Source of the DNA: DASYTH01 sp035762905 | Lineage (GTDB): Bacteria; Actinomycetota; Actinomycetes; Mycobacteriales; Pseudonocardiaceae | Assembly: GCF_035762905.1 (NCBI RefSeq) | Contig: NZ_DASUCC010000159.1 | Coordinates: forward strand, 11,538-75,537 | Direction of reading: 5' to 3' | Length of the DNA: 64,000 nt | Part shown: piece by piece, positions 33,678 to 41,789 of the stretch | Layout: each line of letters begins with the position of its first letter | Numbering within the stretch: position 1 is the stretch's first letter | Made by a program: the position numbers and the translations under genes | The notes under the pieces: model-generated | What the model was told of the DNA's origin: nothing | What the model saw: the letters and a program-made list of their open reading frames with translations, nothing else | Database searches by the model: none

Positions 33678-35207
33678 ATGAGACAGTTGTCCAGCCCCTG
33701 TTCGCTGGGAAATGGTTCCCCGGATCGGACCTGCTCGATCGTGGCCACGCTGACCACGACGGTATGGACGCAGGGTCGGGCGCTGCGAGCATTACGGGGA
33801 GTAGCGAGCGGCCTCGAGGTCCGGGCCGATCTCACCGGGGACATCGACCCGGACGTCCTGCGCGCCCACGCCGGCGGCGAGCTGATCTACACGCTGCGCA
33901 GCATGACCGGCGGCGGAGCGTTCACCGGCACCGCCGAGGAACGCCGCCGCCGGCTGCTGGCCGCGGCCCGGAAGTACGACCTGGTCGATCTGGAGTACGA
34001 CCGCGACCTGGTTCCGGAGCTGCTCGCAGCCATTCCCGCGCACCGCAGACGGATCTGCTGGGCCGGACCGGGCCGGGACCGGGCCGGGCTGGCCGGGATG
34101 TTCGCCGGAATGGCGGTCACGCCGGCCCGGCAGTACCTGCTCGCCCCGGAGGCCGGCACGGTCGAGGAGGCGATGGCACCGCTGCACCTGCTGCGGATGC
34201 TCGGCCGCACCGACGTCACCGCGTTCGCCACCGGGGAACTGGGCGGCACCAGCCGGTTGCTGGCCCCCTGGCTCGGCGCGCCGGTCGTGTACGGCGGCCT
34301 CGGCCAGAACGGCGCGCACGGCCTGCTCACCGTCGAGCGGCTGCTGCGCGACTACCCGTTCCCCGCCCTGCCGAGAATCTCGACGCTGTACGGCATCGTC
34401 GGCCGCCGGGTCGGCGAGTCGCACTCGCCCCGGCTGCACAACGACGGTTACCACACCCTCGGTCTGTCGGCCCTGTTCCTTCCACTGCACGCCAACGAGT
34501 TCGTCCGCTCCTGGCGGTCCATGTGCGCCGAGTTCGACCGCCTGGGCGTTCCGTTCAAGGGCGCCACGATCGTCGCCCCGTACAAAGAGGACGCGTTGGT
34601 GCTTGCCAACACGGTCAGCGCCGACGCCAACCACACCGGAGCGGCGAACCTCCTGGTGCGCAAGCGCAACGGTTGGCGGGCCTACACCACCGACCCGACC
34701 GGGGTGGTCGGCGCGGTGCGGGATGCCGGGATCGGCCTGGTCGGGCGCCGGGTCGCCGTGGTCGGCTGCGGCGGCGCCGGGCGCGGCGCGGCCGCCGGGC
34801 TGCTCCGGGCCGGCGCCGTGCCGACGATGGTCAACCGCGGCGCGGCCCGGGGCCGGTACGCCGCTCGGCTGCTCGGCGTCGACTTCATGCCGTTGAACCG
34901 GTTCCAGCCCGAGGATTACTCGCTCGTCGTGCACGCCACCCCGCTGAAGGGCGAATCGCCGTTCTCGGTCGACCGCGTGGCCGCCGACGCCGTCCTGGTC
35001 GACCTCGCCTACGGCCCCGAGCCAACCGACCTGGTGGCCGCCGCCCGGCGCCGCGGCCTCACGGTCGTCGACGGGTGGGCGGTGCTGCGGGCGGAGGTGG
35101 CCCAGCAGTTCCGCCTGATGACCGGCCGGGCCATCCCCCCGGCCAACGACTCGATGCACGAACGCGGCCCGCTTGCCGCCGTACCGTCCAGGGAGTTCGC
35201 CAGATGA
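33678..35207 (+). CDS. Fused type I DHQase-like / shikimate dehydrogenase-like protein
   Basis: A 509-residue fusion of AroD-like (about 20-235) and AroE-like (about 240-500) domains, an arrangement known from plants and some bacteria. The AroE part looks intact: GESHSPRLHND, the catalytic Lys in VAPYKEDAL, the Asp in YTTDPTGVVG and the NADP fold VAVVGCGGAGRGAA. The AroD part keeps the Glu-x-Arg (GLEVRAD) and LIYTLRS, but the usual SyHdf His segment reads WAGPGRD and the usual vKiA Lys segment reads QYLLAP, so the Schiff-base Lys and catalytic His appear lost. ATG start without a clear ribosome site. It overlaps the next gene (ATGA). It suggests a shikimate-like substrate. Confidence 0.82.
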   Translation: MRQLSSPCSLGNGSPDRTCSIVATLTTTVWTQGRALRALRGVASGLEVRADLTGDIDPDVLRAHAGGELIYTLRSMTGGGAFTGTAEERRRRLLAAARKYDLVDLEYDRDLVPELLAAIPAHRRRICWAGPGRDRAGLAGMFAGMAVTPARQYLLAPEAGTVEEAMAPLHLLRMLGRTDVTAFATGELGGTSRLLAPWLGAPVVYGGLGQNGAHGLLTVERLLRDYPFPALPRISTLYGIVGRRVGESHSPRLHNDGYHTLGLSALFLPLHANEFVRSWRSMCAEFDRLGVPFKGATIVAPYKEDALVLANTVSADANHTGAANLLVRKRNGWRAYTTDPTGVVGAVRDAGIGLVGRRVAVVGCGGAGRGAAAGLLRAGAVPTMVNRGAARGRYAARLLGVDFMPLNRFQPEDYSLVVHATPLKGESPFSVDRVAADAVLVDLAYGPEPTDLVAAARRRGLTVVDGWAVLRAEVAQQFRLMTGRAIPPANDSMHERGPLAAVPSREFAR

Positions 35208-36400
35208 CCACAACCGATCTCGACCGCCAGCCGCTCGGGCCGACGGTTCCCGCCGACCTGTCCATCCTGGTCGAGGCGTTCGCCCGGCGGGCGGACGTGC
35301 ACGACCGCACGGCCACCTTCCCGGGGCAGGACTTCGACGACCTGTTTGCCGCCGGACTGAACGCACCGACCGTGCCGCGCGAGCACGGCGGCCTCGGCCT
35401 CGGCCCGTTGCACGGCCAGACCAACCGGTTGTGGCAGATGACCCGGCAGCTCGCTGCGGCCGATCTGTCCCTGGCCAGATGCTGGGAGGGCCATACGAAC
35501 TCCTTGGTGCTGCTCGACGCCCTGGCCACCGAGGAGCAGAAGGCGCGCTGGTTCGGCGCAGTCGTGCGGCGCGGGCAGCGTTGGGTGGCCTGGAGCGGCG
35601 AACCGAAGGCGACCAAGCCGGGCGAGCAACAGCGGTTCGGAACCACCGTGCAACGCAAGGGAAACGGCTGGGTGGTCGACGGCACCAAGGTGTTCGCCAC
35701 CAGCGCGATCGGCGCGGACTGGGCGATCCTGCTTGTCGACCCGGCCGGCCCCGGCGGTGCGCGGGAAGCCGGCAAGGACTCCCGGGTGCTGATGCTGGCC
35801 TGCGAGCTGGCCGACCCGTCGGTCTCGGTGGACGAGTCGTGGTGGGACCCGATCGGGATGCGGGCGACGGCGAGCCACCTTGTCCGTTTTGACCAAACCT
35901 ACATTCCGGACACCCACCGGATCGGCGAACCCGGCGACTACCTGAAGCAGGAATGGCAGACCGTGTTCATTCCGCATTATGCGGCGAGTTTCCTCGGCGC
36001 CGCGGATGCGGCCTACCAGTACGCGCTGAACTACGTCATGCGGCAGAACAAGGGCACCGATCCCTTCGTGCAGCAGCGCATCGGCGCGATGTCGGTGGCC
36101 GTGGAGACCGGTGAGCTGTGGCTGCGGCACGTCGCCGACCTGTGGGACGCCGGACGGCGCAGGGAAGCCAGAATCGCCGGCTCCCGGGCCCGGCATCTGG
36201 TCGAGCACCTTGCCCTGGACACGGTCGACCACTGCGTGCGTGCCTGCGGAGCGCGCTGCCTGGTCAAGCCGAGCCCGATCGAGCGAATCCTGCGAGATCT
36301 GTCGTTCTACGTGCGCCACGACAATGACGACCACATTTTGGCCACTATTGGCCGGGCCGCGCTCGGTCAGCCATATGATCCTTCTTTCTACAAGCCCTGA
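35204..36400 (+). CDS. Acyl-CoA-dehydrogenase-family flavoprotein
   Basis: A 398-residue member of the acyl-CoA dehydrogenase superfamily with an N-terminal helical domain, a central beta domain (WVAWSGEPKATKP, GWVVDGTKVFATSAIGADW) and a C-terminal helical bundle. The substrate segment departs from fatty-acyl-CoA enzymes, and such members in clusters often act as flavin monooxygenases or desaturate carrier-bound or free small molecules. The start overlaps the shikimate-dehydrogenase-like stop, so the two form a translationally coupled pair. Confidence 0.85.
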   Translation: MTTTDLDRQPLGPTVPADLSILVEAFARRADVHDRTATFPGQDFDDLFAAGLNAPTVPREHGGLGLGPLHGQTNRLWQMTRQLAAADLSLARCWEGHTNSLVLLDALATEEQKARWFGAVVRRGQRWVAWSGEPKATKPGEQQRFGTTVQRKGNGWVVDGTKVFATSAIGADWAILLVDPAGPGGAREAGKDSRVLMLACELADPSVSVDESWWDPIGMRATASHLVRFDQTYIPDTHRIGEPGDYLKQEWQTVFIPHYAASFLGAADAAYQYALNYVMRQNKGTDPFVQQRIGAMSVAVETGELWLRHVADLWDAGRRREARIAGSRARHLVEHLALDTVDHCVRACGARCLVKPSPIERILRDLSFYVRHDNDDHILATIGRAALGQPYDPSFYKP

Positions 36401-36665
36401 TCCGCCACTTGGGTGAGTCCGTGTCCTCCTAGGGAGTTCTGCCTATTTCCGGCCCTGATCAACGATGTCATATTTTTGACATCCGGAACACCCCGGAAAG
36501 AATTGCGATCGGCGGTACGGATATCTCCACGTACACGGCAGGATAGGTGCACCGTCTAGGGATTCTCCCAGGTCAGGCCCGGGACTCGCGCGGGGTAGCG
36601 TGCGGGACTGACGTGGCTCACCCAAGGATCTCGAGGCAATGACGGGTGTCACCGTGCCGTGCACG
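36401..36665. other. Convergent intergenic region with two CTAGGG motifs
   Basis: No gene. It holds CCTAGGGAGTTCTGCCTA (36428-36445) and CTAGGGATTCTCCCAGG (36556-36572). Both resemble one half of the cluster operator, and the second is close to the published PimM-type site CTVGGGAWWTCCCBAG. The position between two convergent genes makes a promoter role unclear. Confidence 0.4.
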
Positions 36666-36726
36666 GCGGGCGGGGAGAACGGCGATCCACCCGTCGATCG
36701 GTGGTCGTGCGGTTCTCCCCGCCCGC
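36666..36726. terminator. Long bidirectional hairpin between convergent genes
   Basis: A 15-base perfect inverted repeat (36666-36680 with 36712-36726; arm GCGGGCGGGGAGAAC) enclosing a shorter CCACC/GGTGG stem. It sits 18 bases past the CopCD stop and downstream of the flavoprotein gene, so it can end both transcripts. Confidence 0.6.
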
Positions 36727-36743
36727 AGCCGCGCGACCACCGC

Positions 36744-38480
36744 TCAGCGCATTTGGATCTGGGTGTCCACCGTGGTTTCCTCGAACTCGGAGCTGCGCAC
36801 CCGCAGGCTGAGCTGCCACGTCCCGGCGACCGGAACCAACACCCGGTCGGCCACGAACTGCCCGGCGGCGGTGCGCGCGAGAGCGACCTCCAGCGGGCCG
36901 ATGTTGTTGGCCGGCAACCGAAGCTGCGCCTGCACCTCCGGGATGTCCCGGTTGATCCCCTGCCCGTCCCGCACGTTGACCACGATCTGGTTGTTGCCGG
37001 TGCGGGCCGGGTCCACCCACACCTGCACGTCGCCGCCCGGCACGGCCAGCGCGTCCAGGTACGGGCCGGCGGGCGCCGACTCGGCCGCGGCAACCGGACC
37101 GAGGTCCTGCCCACCGGGCGGGGTGGCCACCAGCGCGGCGGTCAACCCGAGCACCACCGCCGCGATCGCCACCTCCCAGCGCACCGACTGGCGCAGCCGG
37201 CCAAGCAGGTCCCGGCGGTCCCGGCGGGCCGAGCCCCGGCCCGCCAACCGGGCGCGCACCGCCGCCCGGGACATCGCGGCCACCCAGACCACCAGTCCGA
37301 ACGCGGCGACCTTGAAGACCAGCAACGAGAAGTACTCGGTGCCGACGCCGGACGCGACCACCTCGCGGACCGCCTGCAGCAGCCCGCTCACGCCAAGCAC
37401 GACGACGGCGATGGCGGCCGCCCGGGAGTAGGCCGACACCACACCGGCCGCCTCGTCCGCCTCGACCTGGGTGCGCCGCCCGAGCACCAGCCCGGCGAGC
37501 ACCACCAGGCCGCCCAGCCAGACCGACACGGCCACCAGGTGCGTCGCGTCGAGCAGCAGCGCCGGCACGGCCAGCGGGCCGGCCGCGGCCGGGTGTCCGG
37601 CCCCGCTCCAGGTCGCCGCCAGCGCGAGGGCGAGCCCGCCGAAGCCGGCGATGTACGCGGCCGAAAGCGCATCCGGCCGCGCGGAGCGGATCAGCCGGAT
37701 CAGCACGTAGCCGCTCACCGTGAGCAGCACCACCCGGGCCAGCAGCAGCACCCCGTAGCTGGTCCCCAGCGTGTCGAGCAGCAGCGTGGGGTCGAACACC
37801 GTCAGCGGCCCGGATCCGGCCACGTTCGGTCCCTGCAACAGCAGGGCCAGCACCGCCGAGCCGACCGCGGCGATCCAGCCGGCGGTGATCAGCCGGTGCA
37901 CCCTGGCGTCGCCGCGTCCGCCCGGCCAGCAGGCCAGCACGAAGAACGCGCCGCCGATCAGCACGGCCAGGCTGAGGTAACCGAGCAGGCGGAACACCCA
38001 GAACGCCACGCCGACCACCGGATCCGCGCCGGCCTGGGCGCCCGCGCCGGCCAGCGGTGCGGCCCGCGCGGCGCCCGCGCTGAACACGAACGTGCCATGG
38101 ATCGGATGCGAGTCGGTCGACACCACCCGCCAGTTGAGCACGTAGACGCCGTCGCCGAGCGAGTCCGGCAGCGGCACCCGGACCCGGGCGCCGTCCCCGT
38201 CGAAGGTGCTCGCCGTGGGCTGGGCCAGCTTGCGGCCGCCGCCGTCGAGCAGGCTGAACCCGCCGCGCACCGGGTTGACCGACTCGCTGAACCGCAGCAC
38301 CACCTCGGGCGGCGGCCGGTCCAGGTGCGCCCCGTTGGCCGGGTTGGTCTCGATCAGCTCGGCGTGCGCCGACGCCGAACCGGTGAGCAGTAACAGAAAC
38401 CCGGCCACCATGGCGAGCACGGCCGCGGCCCGCGCTTCGGCCGTCCGAACGCGACTGTCCACTATGAACTCTCTGATCAT
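36744..38480 (-). CDS. CopC-CopD fusion copper resistance/uptake protein
   Basis: A 578-residue membrane protein. The signal segment ends before His39 (SASAHAELIETNP), so CopC begins with the usual copper-binding His, and the second CopC motif DSHPIHGTFVF is present. Eight or so membrane helices of CopD follow (about 150-440), with DATHLVAVSVWLGGL, then a C-terminal YtkA-like extracytoplasmic domain. Its start overlaps the stop of the tandem LuxR gene. Together with ycnI and the multicopper oxidase it gives copper genes on both sides of the biosynthetic cluster. Confidence 0.92.
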   Translation of the reverse strand: MIREFIVDSRVRTAEARAAAVLAMVAGFLLLLTGSASAHAELIETNPANGAHLDRPPPEVVLRFSESVNPVRGGFSLLDGGGRKLAQPTASTFDGDGARVRVPLPDSLGDGVYVLNWRVVSTDSHPIHGTFVFSAGAARAAPLAGAGAQAGADPVVGVAFWVFRLLGYLSLAVLIGGAFFVLACWPGGRGDARVHRLITAGWIAAVGSAVLALLLQGPNVAGSGPLTVFDPTLLLDTLGTSYGVLLLARVVLLTVSGYVLIRLIRSARPDALSAAYIAGFGGLALALAATWSGAGHPAAAGPLAVPALLLDATHLVAVSVWLGGLVVLAGLVLGRRTQVEADEAAGVVSAYSRAAAIAVVVLGVSGLLQAVREVVASGVGTEYFSLLVFKVAAFGLVVWVAAMSRAAVRARLAGRGSARRDRRDLLGRLRQSVRWEVAIAAVVLGLTAALVATPPGGQDLGPVAAAESAPAGPYLDALAVPGGDVQVWVDPARTGNNQIVVNVRDGQGINRDIPEVQAQLRLPANNIGPLEVALARTAAGQFVADRVLVPVAGTWQLSLRVRSSEFEETTVDTQIQMR

Positions 38481-39748
38481 TCGTCGAGCAGGCCGAGGTC
38501 GTGGGCGGCGACAAGGGCCGCCGCCCGGCTGTGCACCCGCAGCTTCCGGAACAGGTTGCTCTGCAGGTTCTCCACCGTCCGGATCGAGATGCCGAGCATC
38601 CGAGCCGTCTGCTTGGTCGCGTGGCCGCGGCCGATCGAGGTGAGGATCTCCCGCTCCCGCGGTGTGAGGGCCAGCTCCCAGCGCTGCCAGCCGCCGTTGG
38701 CGCCGGCGTGCGCCGGACCGAGCAGGGCCCGCACATAGGTGGAGTTCACCATGATGTAGCCGTTCGCGGTGGCCCGGACGGCCGGCGCGAGCAGGTCGTC
38801 GATCCGGCTCGCCGGCACCGTCGCGATCCCGCCGGAGAGCGCTTTCGTGACGTCCGAGCGCTTCGGCTCCCGGCTGGTCACGATCACCACCAGGTCGGTG
38901 CGCCGGCCGTCCGGCTCCGGCCAGTCTTCCTGGCTCGGATCGACCAGCATGGTGATCACCACCTCGTGGTCGCTGCCGGCGCTCGGCCGGTTCTCCGGGT
39001 CGTCCTGCAGCACCGTGATGTTCTGCTCGTCGAGCACCTCACGGATTCGCCCGGAGAGCCGGCCGGCCGGGTCGCGCAACACCACGTGGATCCGCCTGCG
39101 CCTGCGCGGCAGCTTCGGCTGCTGGCGGGGCGCCGGAACCGCCCTCGGCAACAGCCCGAGCCGGACGGCGCTGGCCGCCGCGTGCGCCTGGTTGTGCACG
39201 TCCAGCTTGGCGAAGATCCGCTGCTTGTGGTTCTCCACCGTGTGCAGGCTGATCCCGAGCTCGCTGGCCACCTGTTTGGGCGGATACCCGGCGCTGATCA
39301 GGTAGAGCACCTGCAGCTCGCGCTCGGTGAGCGTGTGCCCGTCCACCCGTTTGGCCCGGGCGGCCTCCACCGGGAGCAGTGGGTTCTTGACCGCGTCGAG
39401 CAACGCCTCCAGCCCGCTGGTGTAGGAGACCAGCGCGCTCACCCCGGAGTCGTAGGCGCGGATGACATACGCCGTCGGCAGTGCGTCATGCACGCCGACC
39501 AAGCGCATGTCCCGGCCCGCCTGGGCGAGCAGGCTGACCAGCCGTTCGTTGCTCCACCGCGGTGTATCGGCCTCGAACAGCGCCACCGCTGGTTTGCGCA
39601 GGTTGCACAGCTGAATCAGCTCAGGTCCGGATGGCGCCGTCCCGGCCAGGACGATGCCCGGCTCCCGCACCAGATGCCCGGCAAGCATCTCCCGTACCAG
39701 CCGGTTCTGGTGCTGCAGTACGACTGTTACGGAATTGGTCCCCTCCAT
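38477..39748 (-). CDS. Regulator with two tandem LuxR-type modules
   Basis: About 423 residues with two consecutive receiver-like plus LuxR helix-turn-helix modules. HTH 1 (about 145-205) reads LTERELQVLYLISAGYPPKQ...HTVENHKQRIFAKL. HTH 2 (about 360-423) reads LTPREREILTSIGRGHATKQ...RTVENLQSNLFRKL. Both receiver-like parts lack a clear phosphoacceptor Asp in its usual context, so control is probably not by a standard histidine kinase. ATG 39748 has GAGG 7 bases upstream; earlier ATGs at 39766 and 39775 are possible. One chain with two DNA-binding domains could grip the paired CCTAG sites 19-20 bases apart. Confidence 0.85.
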   Translation of the reverse strand: MEGTNSVTVVLQHQNRLVREMLAGHLVREPGIVLAGTAPSGPELIQLCNLRKPAVALFEADTPRWSNERLVSLLAQAGRDMRLVGVHDALPTAYVIRAYDSGVSALVSYTSGLEALLDAVKNPLLPVEAARAKRVDGHTLTERELQVLYLISAGYPPKQVASELGISLHTVENHKQRIFAKLDVHNQAHAAASAVRLGLLPRAVPAPRQQPKLPRRRRRIHVVLRDPAGRLSGRIREVLDEQNITVLQDDPENRPSAGSDHEVVITMLVDPSQEDWPEPDGRRTDLVVIVTSREPKRSDVTKALSGGIATVPASRIDDLLAPAVRATANGYIMVNSTYVRALLGPAHAGANGGWQRWELALTPREREILTSIGRGHATKQTARMLGISIRTVENLQSNLFRKLRVHSRAAALVAAHDLGLLDE

Positions 39749-40232
39749 GCCCCAACCTCGGTTCATGACGATCATCAAGAACCGGTGCGCACTTCATCGC
39801 CCTCTGCTCCCCCGGCCTCCCGACACCAGTTCCCCGTTGGCCCGTGACTATGCCCACTCGCGTGGACGCTGACAGTTATCTTCCCATACTTGGGTATAGG
39901 GGCATAGACCAACACATGGATCAATACCTGCTCCTAATGACATGGTTGAGACCGCGAGCCAACATCGCACGGCTGCGGCCGGATCCATACGTTTGCCTGA
40001 ATTCGTTCACGCCGTTCCATACCCCCTAGGGGGTTCTGACCCGGGCATTCGCCCCGTTGGCGGTCGTCATGACAAAATGATCAACACGTCCCCTCGCCGT
40101 TGAATTCCACATATTGGATTCGATTGCATCAGGCAATGAGCCTATTTTGAATTACTCAAAATTCAGCCGCGGGCACGCGTCGCCGGAATGCGTACAGGCG
40201 TGCCGAGTGGAACAGGTGTGCGATACCCGGCT
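39749..40232. other. Intergenic region upstream of the tandem LuxR gene
   Basis: About 480 bases without a convincing gene. It contains ATACCCCCTAGGGGGTTCTG (40019-40038), a 12-base palindrome of the CCTAGG class, and CCATACTTGGGTATAGGGG near 39886-39904. Both could be regulator sites, and the first may allow autoregulation. Confidence 0.45.
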
Positions 40233-40877
40233 ATGCTCGGTCCCGTGTCCGTGCCACTGCAGGGTTCGCTGTTCGCCGGCGACGAGGGGGCGCCGCCCAG
40301 CCTCGGATCGCTGGCCGGGCTGCGCCGGACCCCGCTCGCGCACGGCGCCTGGGTGGACGTCCTGCCCGCCTGGTGCGGCGGCGCCGACAAGCTGTTCCAG
40401 CGCCTGGCCCGCGGGGTGCCGTGGCACGCCGAACGGCGCACCATGTACGACCGAATGGTCGATGTGCCAAGACTGTTGAAGTTCTACGGCGAGGGTGAGC
40501 GGCTGCCCGATCCGATCATCGGCGCGGCCAGGGACGCATTGAGCCGGCACTACGCCGCCGAACTCGGCGAGCCGTTTCGGACCGCGGGGTTGTGCTACTA
40601 CCGGGACGGCCGGGACAGCGTCGCCTGGCACGGCGACCGCATCGGGCGGGGCGCGACGGAGGACACCATGGTGGCGATCCTGTCCGTGGGCGCCGCCCGT
40701 CCGTTGCTGCTCCGGCCGCGCGGCGGCGGGCCGATCGTGCGGCACGCGCTCGGTCACGGCGACTTGATCGTGATGGGTGGATCGTGCCAGCGGACCTGGG
40801 AACACGCCGTTCCGAAGATCAGCAGAGCGATCGGGCCGCGGATCAGTATCCAATTCCGCCCTCGAGGCGTTAGCTAG
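40233..40877 (+). CDS. AlkB-like Fe(II)/2-oxoglutarate dioxygenase
   Basis: A 214-residue AlkB-superfamily protein, the family that removes alkyl damage from nucleic acids. The YYRDGRDSVAWHGDRIG segment supplies His-x-Asp, RTWEHAVPK the distal His and RISIQFRPR the 2-oxoglutarate Arg. No good ribosome site is seen before ATG 40233, so the transcript may be leaderless or the GTG shortly downstream may be used. A stand-alone gene. It could repair damage or act as a tailoring oxygenase, repair being likelier. Confidence 0.85.
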   Translation: MLGPVSVPLQGSLFAGDEGAPPSLGSLAGLRRTPLAHGAWVDVLPAWCGGADKLFQRLARGVPWHAERRTMYDRMVDVPRLLKFYGEGERLPDPIIGAARDALSRHYAAELGEPFRTAGLCYYRDGRDSVAWHGDRIGRGATEDTMVAILSVGAARPLLLRPRGGGPIVRHALGHGDLIVMGGSCQRTWEHAVPKISRAIGPRISIQFRPRGVS

Positions 40878-41099
40878 TTGACGCCCACTAGTAGTACTTG
40901 AGCAAGGACATTCACCCAATGGGATTACAGTTCGCCAACTCGACCGCGTGGCGCCGTAACGGGCAACTACTCATACGGGATCTAGTGATCGGCACGTGGC
41001 AAATCGCGTCGCCCCGTCAGTCCGACGGGCGTGCTGCGGATCTGCCCGGCCGCAGTGCAGGGAGGCGGTGATCGGGGCTCCGCGGCAGAGAGAGGCACC

Positions 41100-41789
41100 A
41101 TGCGCGTATCACGGTCGCAGCCGGTCGAGGGACAGATCGTCCCCGTCGACCACACCAGTTCATCGGCAGGCCACGGGATCGGCACGATCAAGGTGCTGCT
41201 CGCGGAGGATCTGGATCTGTTGCGAAGTGCCCTGGTGAGCCTGTTGTCCGAGGAGCAGGACATCGAAGTGGTCGCCGCGCTGAAATGCAACGACAAGGTG
41301 ATCCAGGTGGCGATGCGGCTGCGGCCGGACGTCATCGTGGTCGATGTCGATCTCCCGTGCACCAACGGCCTGTCCACCGTTCGAGACCTGCGCAGGCGGC
41401 TGCCGGAGACGCAGATCGTCGCGCTCGCCGCCGCCAAACCGGCCGGCCTTGTGCAGCGGCTGCTCGCCGCCGACGTGCTCGGCGCGGTGGACAAGAACGC
41501 CCCCGCCGCCCGGTTACTCGAGGCCATTCGCGGTGCGGCCAAGGGCGAGCTGGTGGTGGACGTCAACCTGGCCGTCGCGGCGCTCGCCGTCGAGCCCAAC
41601 CCGCTCACCCCCCGGGAGCTCGAGGTGCTCCGGCTGGCGGCCGACGGAGCGTCCGGACCGGAGATCGCCGAGCGGCTGCACCTGTCCCCCGGCACCGTTC
41701 GCAACTACCTGTCCAAGGTGATCAACAAGACCTGCGCTCGCACCCGCGTCGACGCGGTCCGGATCGCGCGCGAGTCCGGCTGGATCTAG
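41100..41789 (+). CDS. RamR/AmfR-like response regulator (NarL/LuxR family)
   Basis: A 229-residue regulator: receiver domain (about 36-155, KVLLAEDLDLLRSALVSLL, Asp in VIVVDVDLP) and C-terminal LuxR helix-turn-helix (LTPRELEVLRLAADGASGPE ... GTVRNYLSKVINKT). It resembles Streptomyces RamR, the activator of the SapB operon, including the final RVDAVRIARESGW. AGAGG lies 4 bases before the ATG. Its stop overlaps the end of the convergent lanthipeptide exporter gene. Likely the dedicated activator of the lanthipeptide locus. Confidence 0.88.
   Translation: MRVSRSQPVEGQIVPVDHTSSSAGHGIGTIKVLLAEDLDLLRSALVSLLSEEQDIEVVAALKCNDKVIQVAMRLRPDVIVVDVDLPCTNGLSTVRDLRRRLPETQIVALAAAKPAGLVQRLLAADVLGAVDKNAPAARLLEAIRGAAKGELVVDVNLAVAALAVEPNPLTPRELEVLRLAADGASGPEIAERLHLSPGTVRNYLSKVINKTCARTRVDAVRIARESGWI

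Noticed and set aside
33437..35203. Long plus-strand frame preceding the acyl-CoA-dehydrogenase-like gene.
   Set aside because: It is a high-GC shadow of the AroD-AroE fusion and the nitroreductase. The real start at 35204 overlaps the fusion stop by ATGA.
36655..36666. Perfect 12-base palindrome GCCGTGCACGGC as an operator.
   Set aside because: It lies between convergent genes next to the terminator stem and has no other copy in the window; more likely part of the hairpin region.
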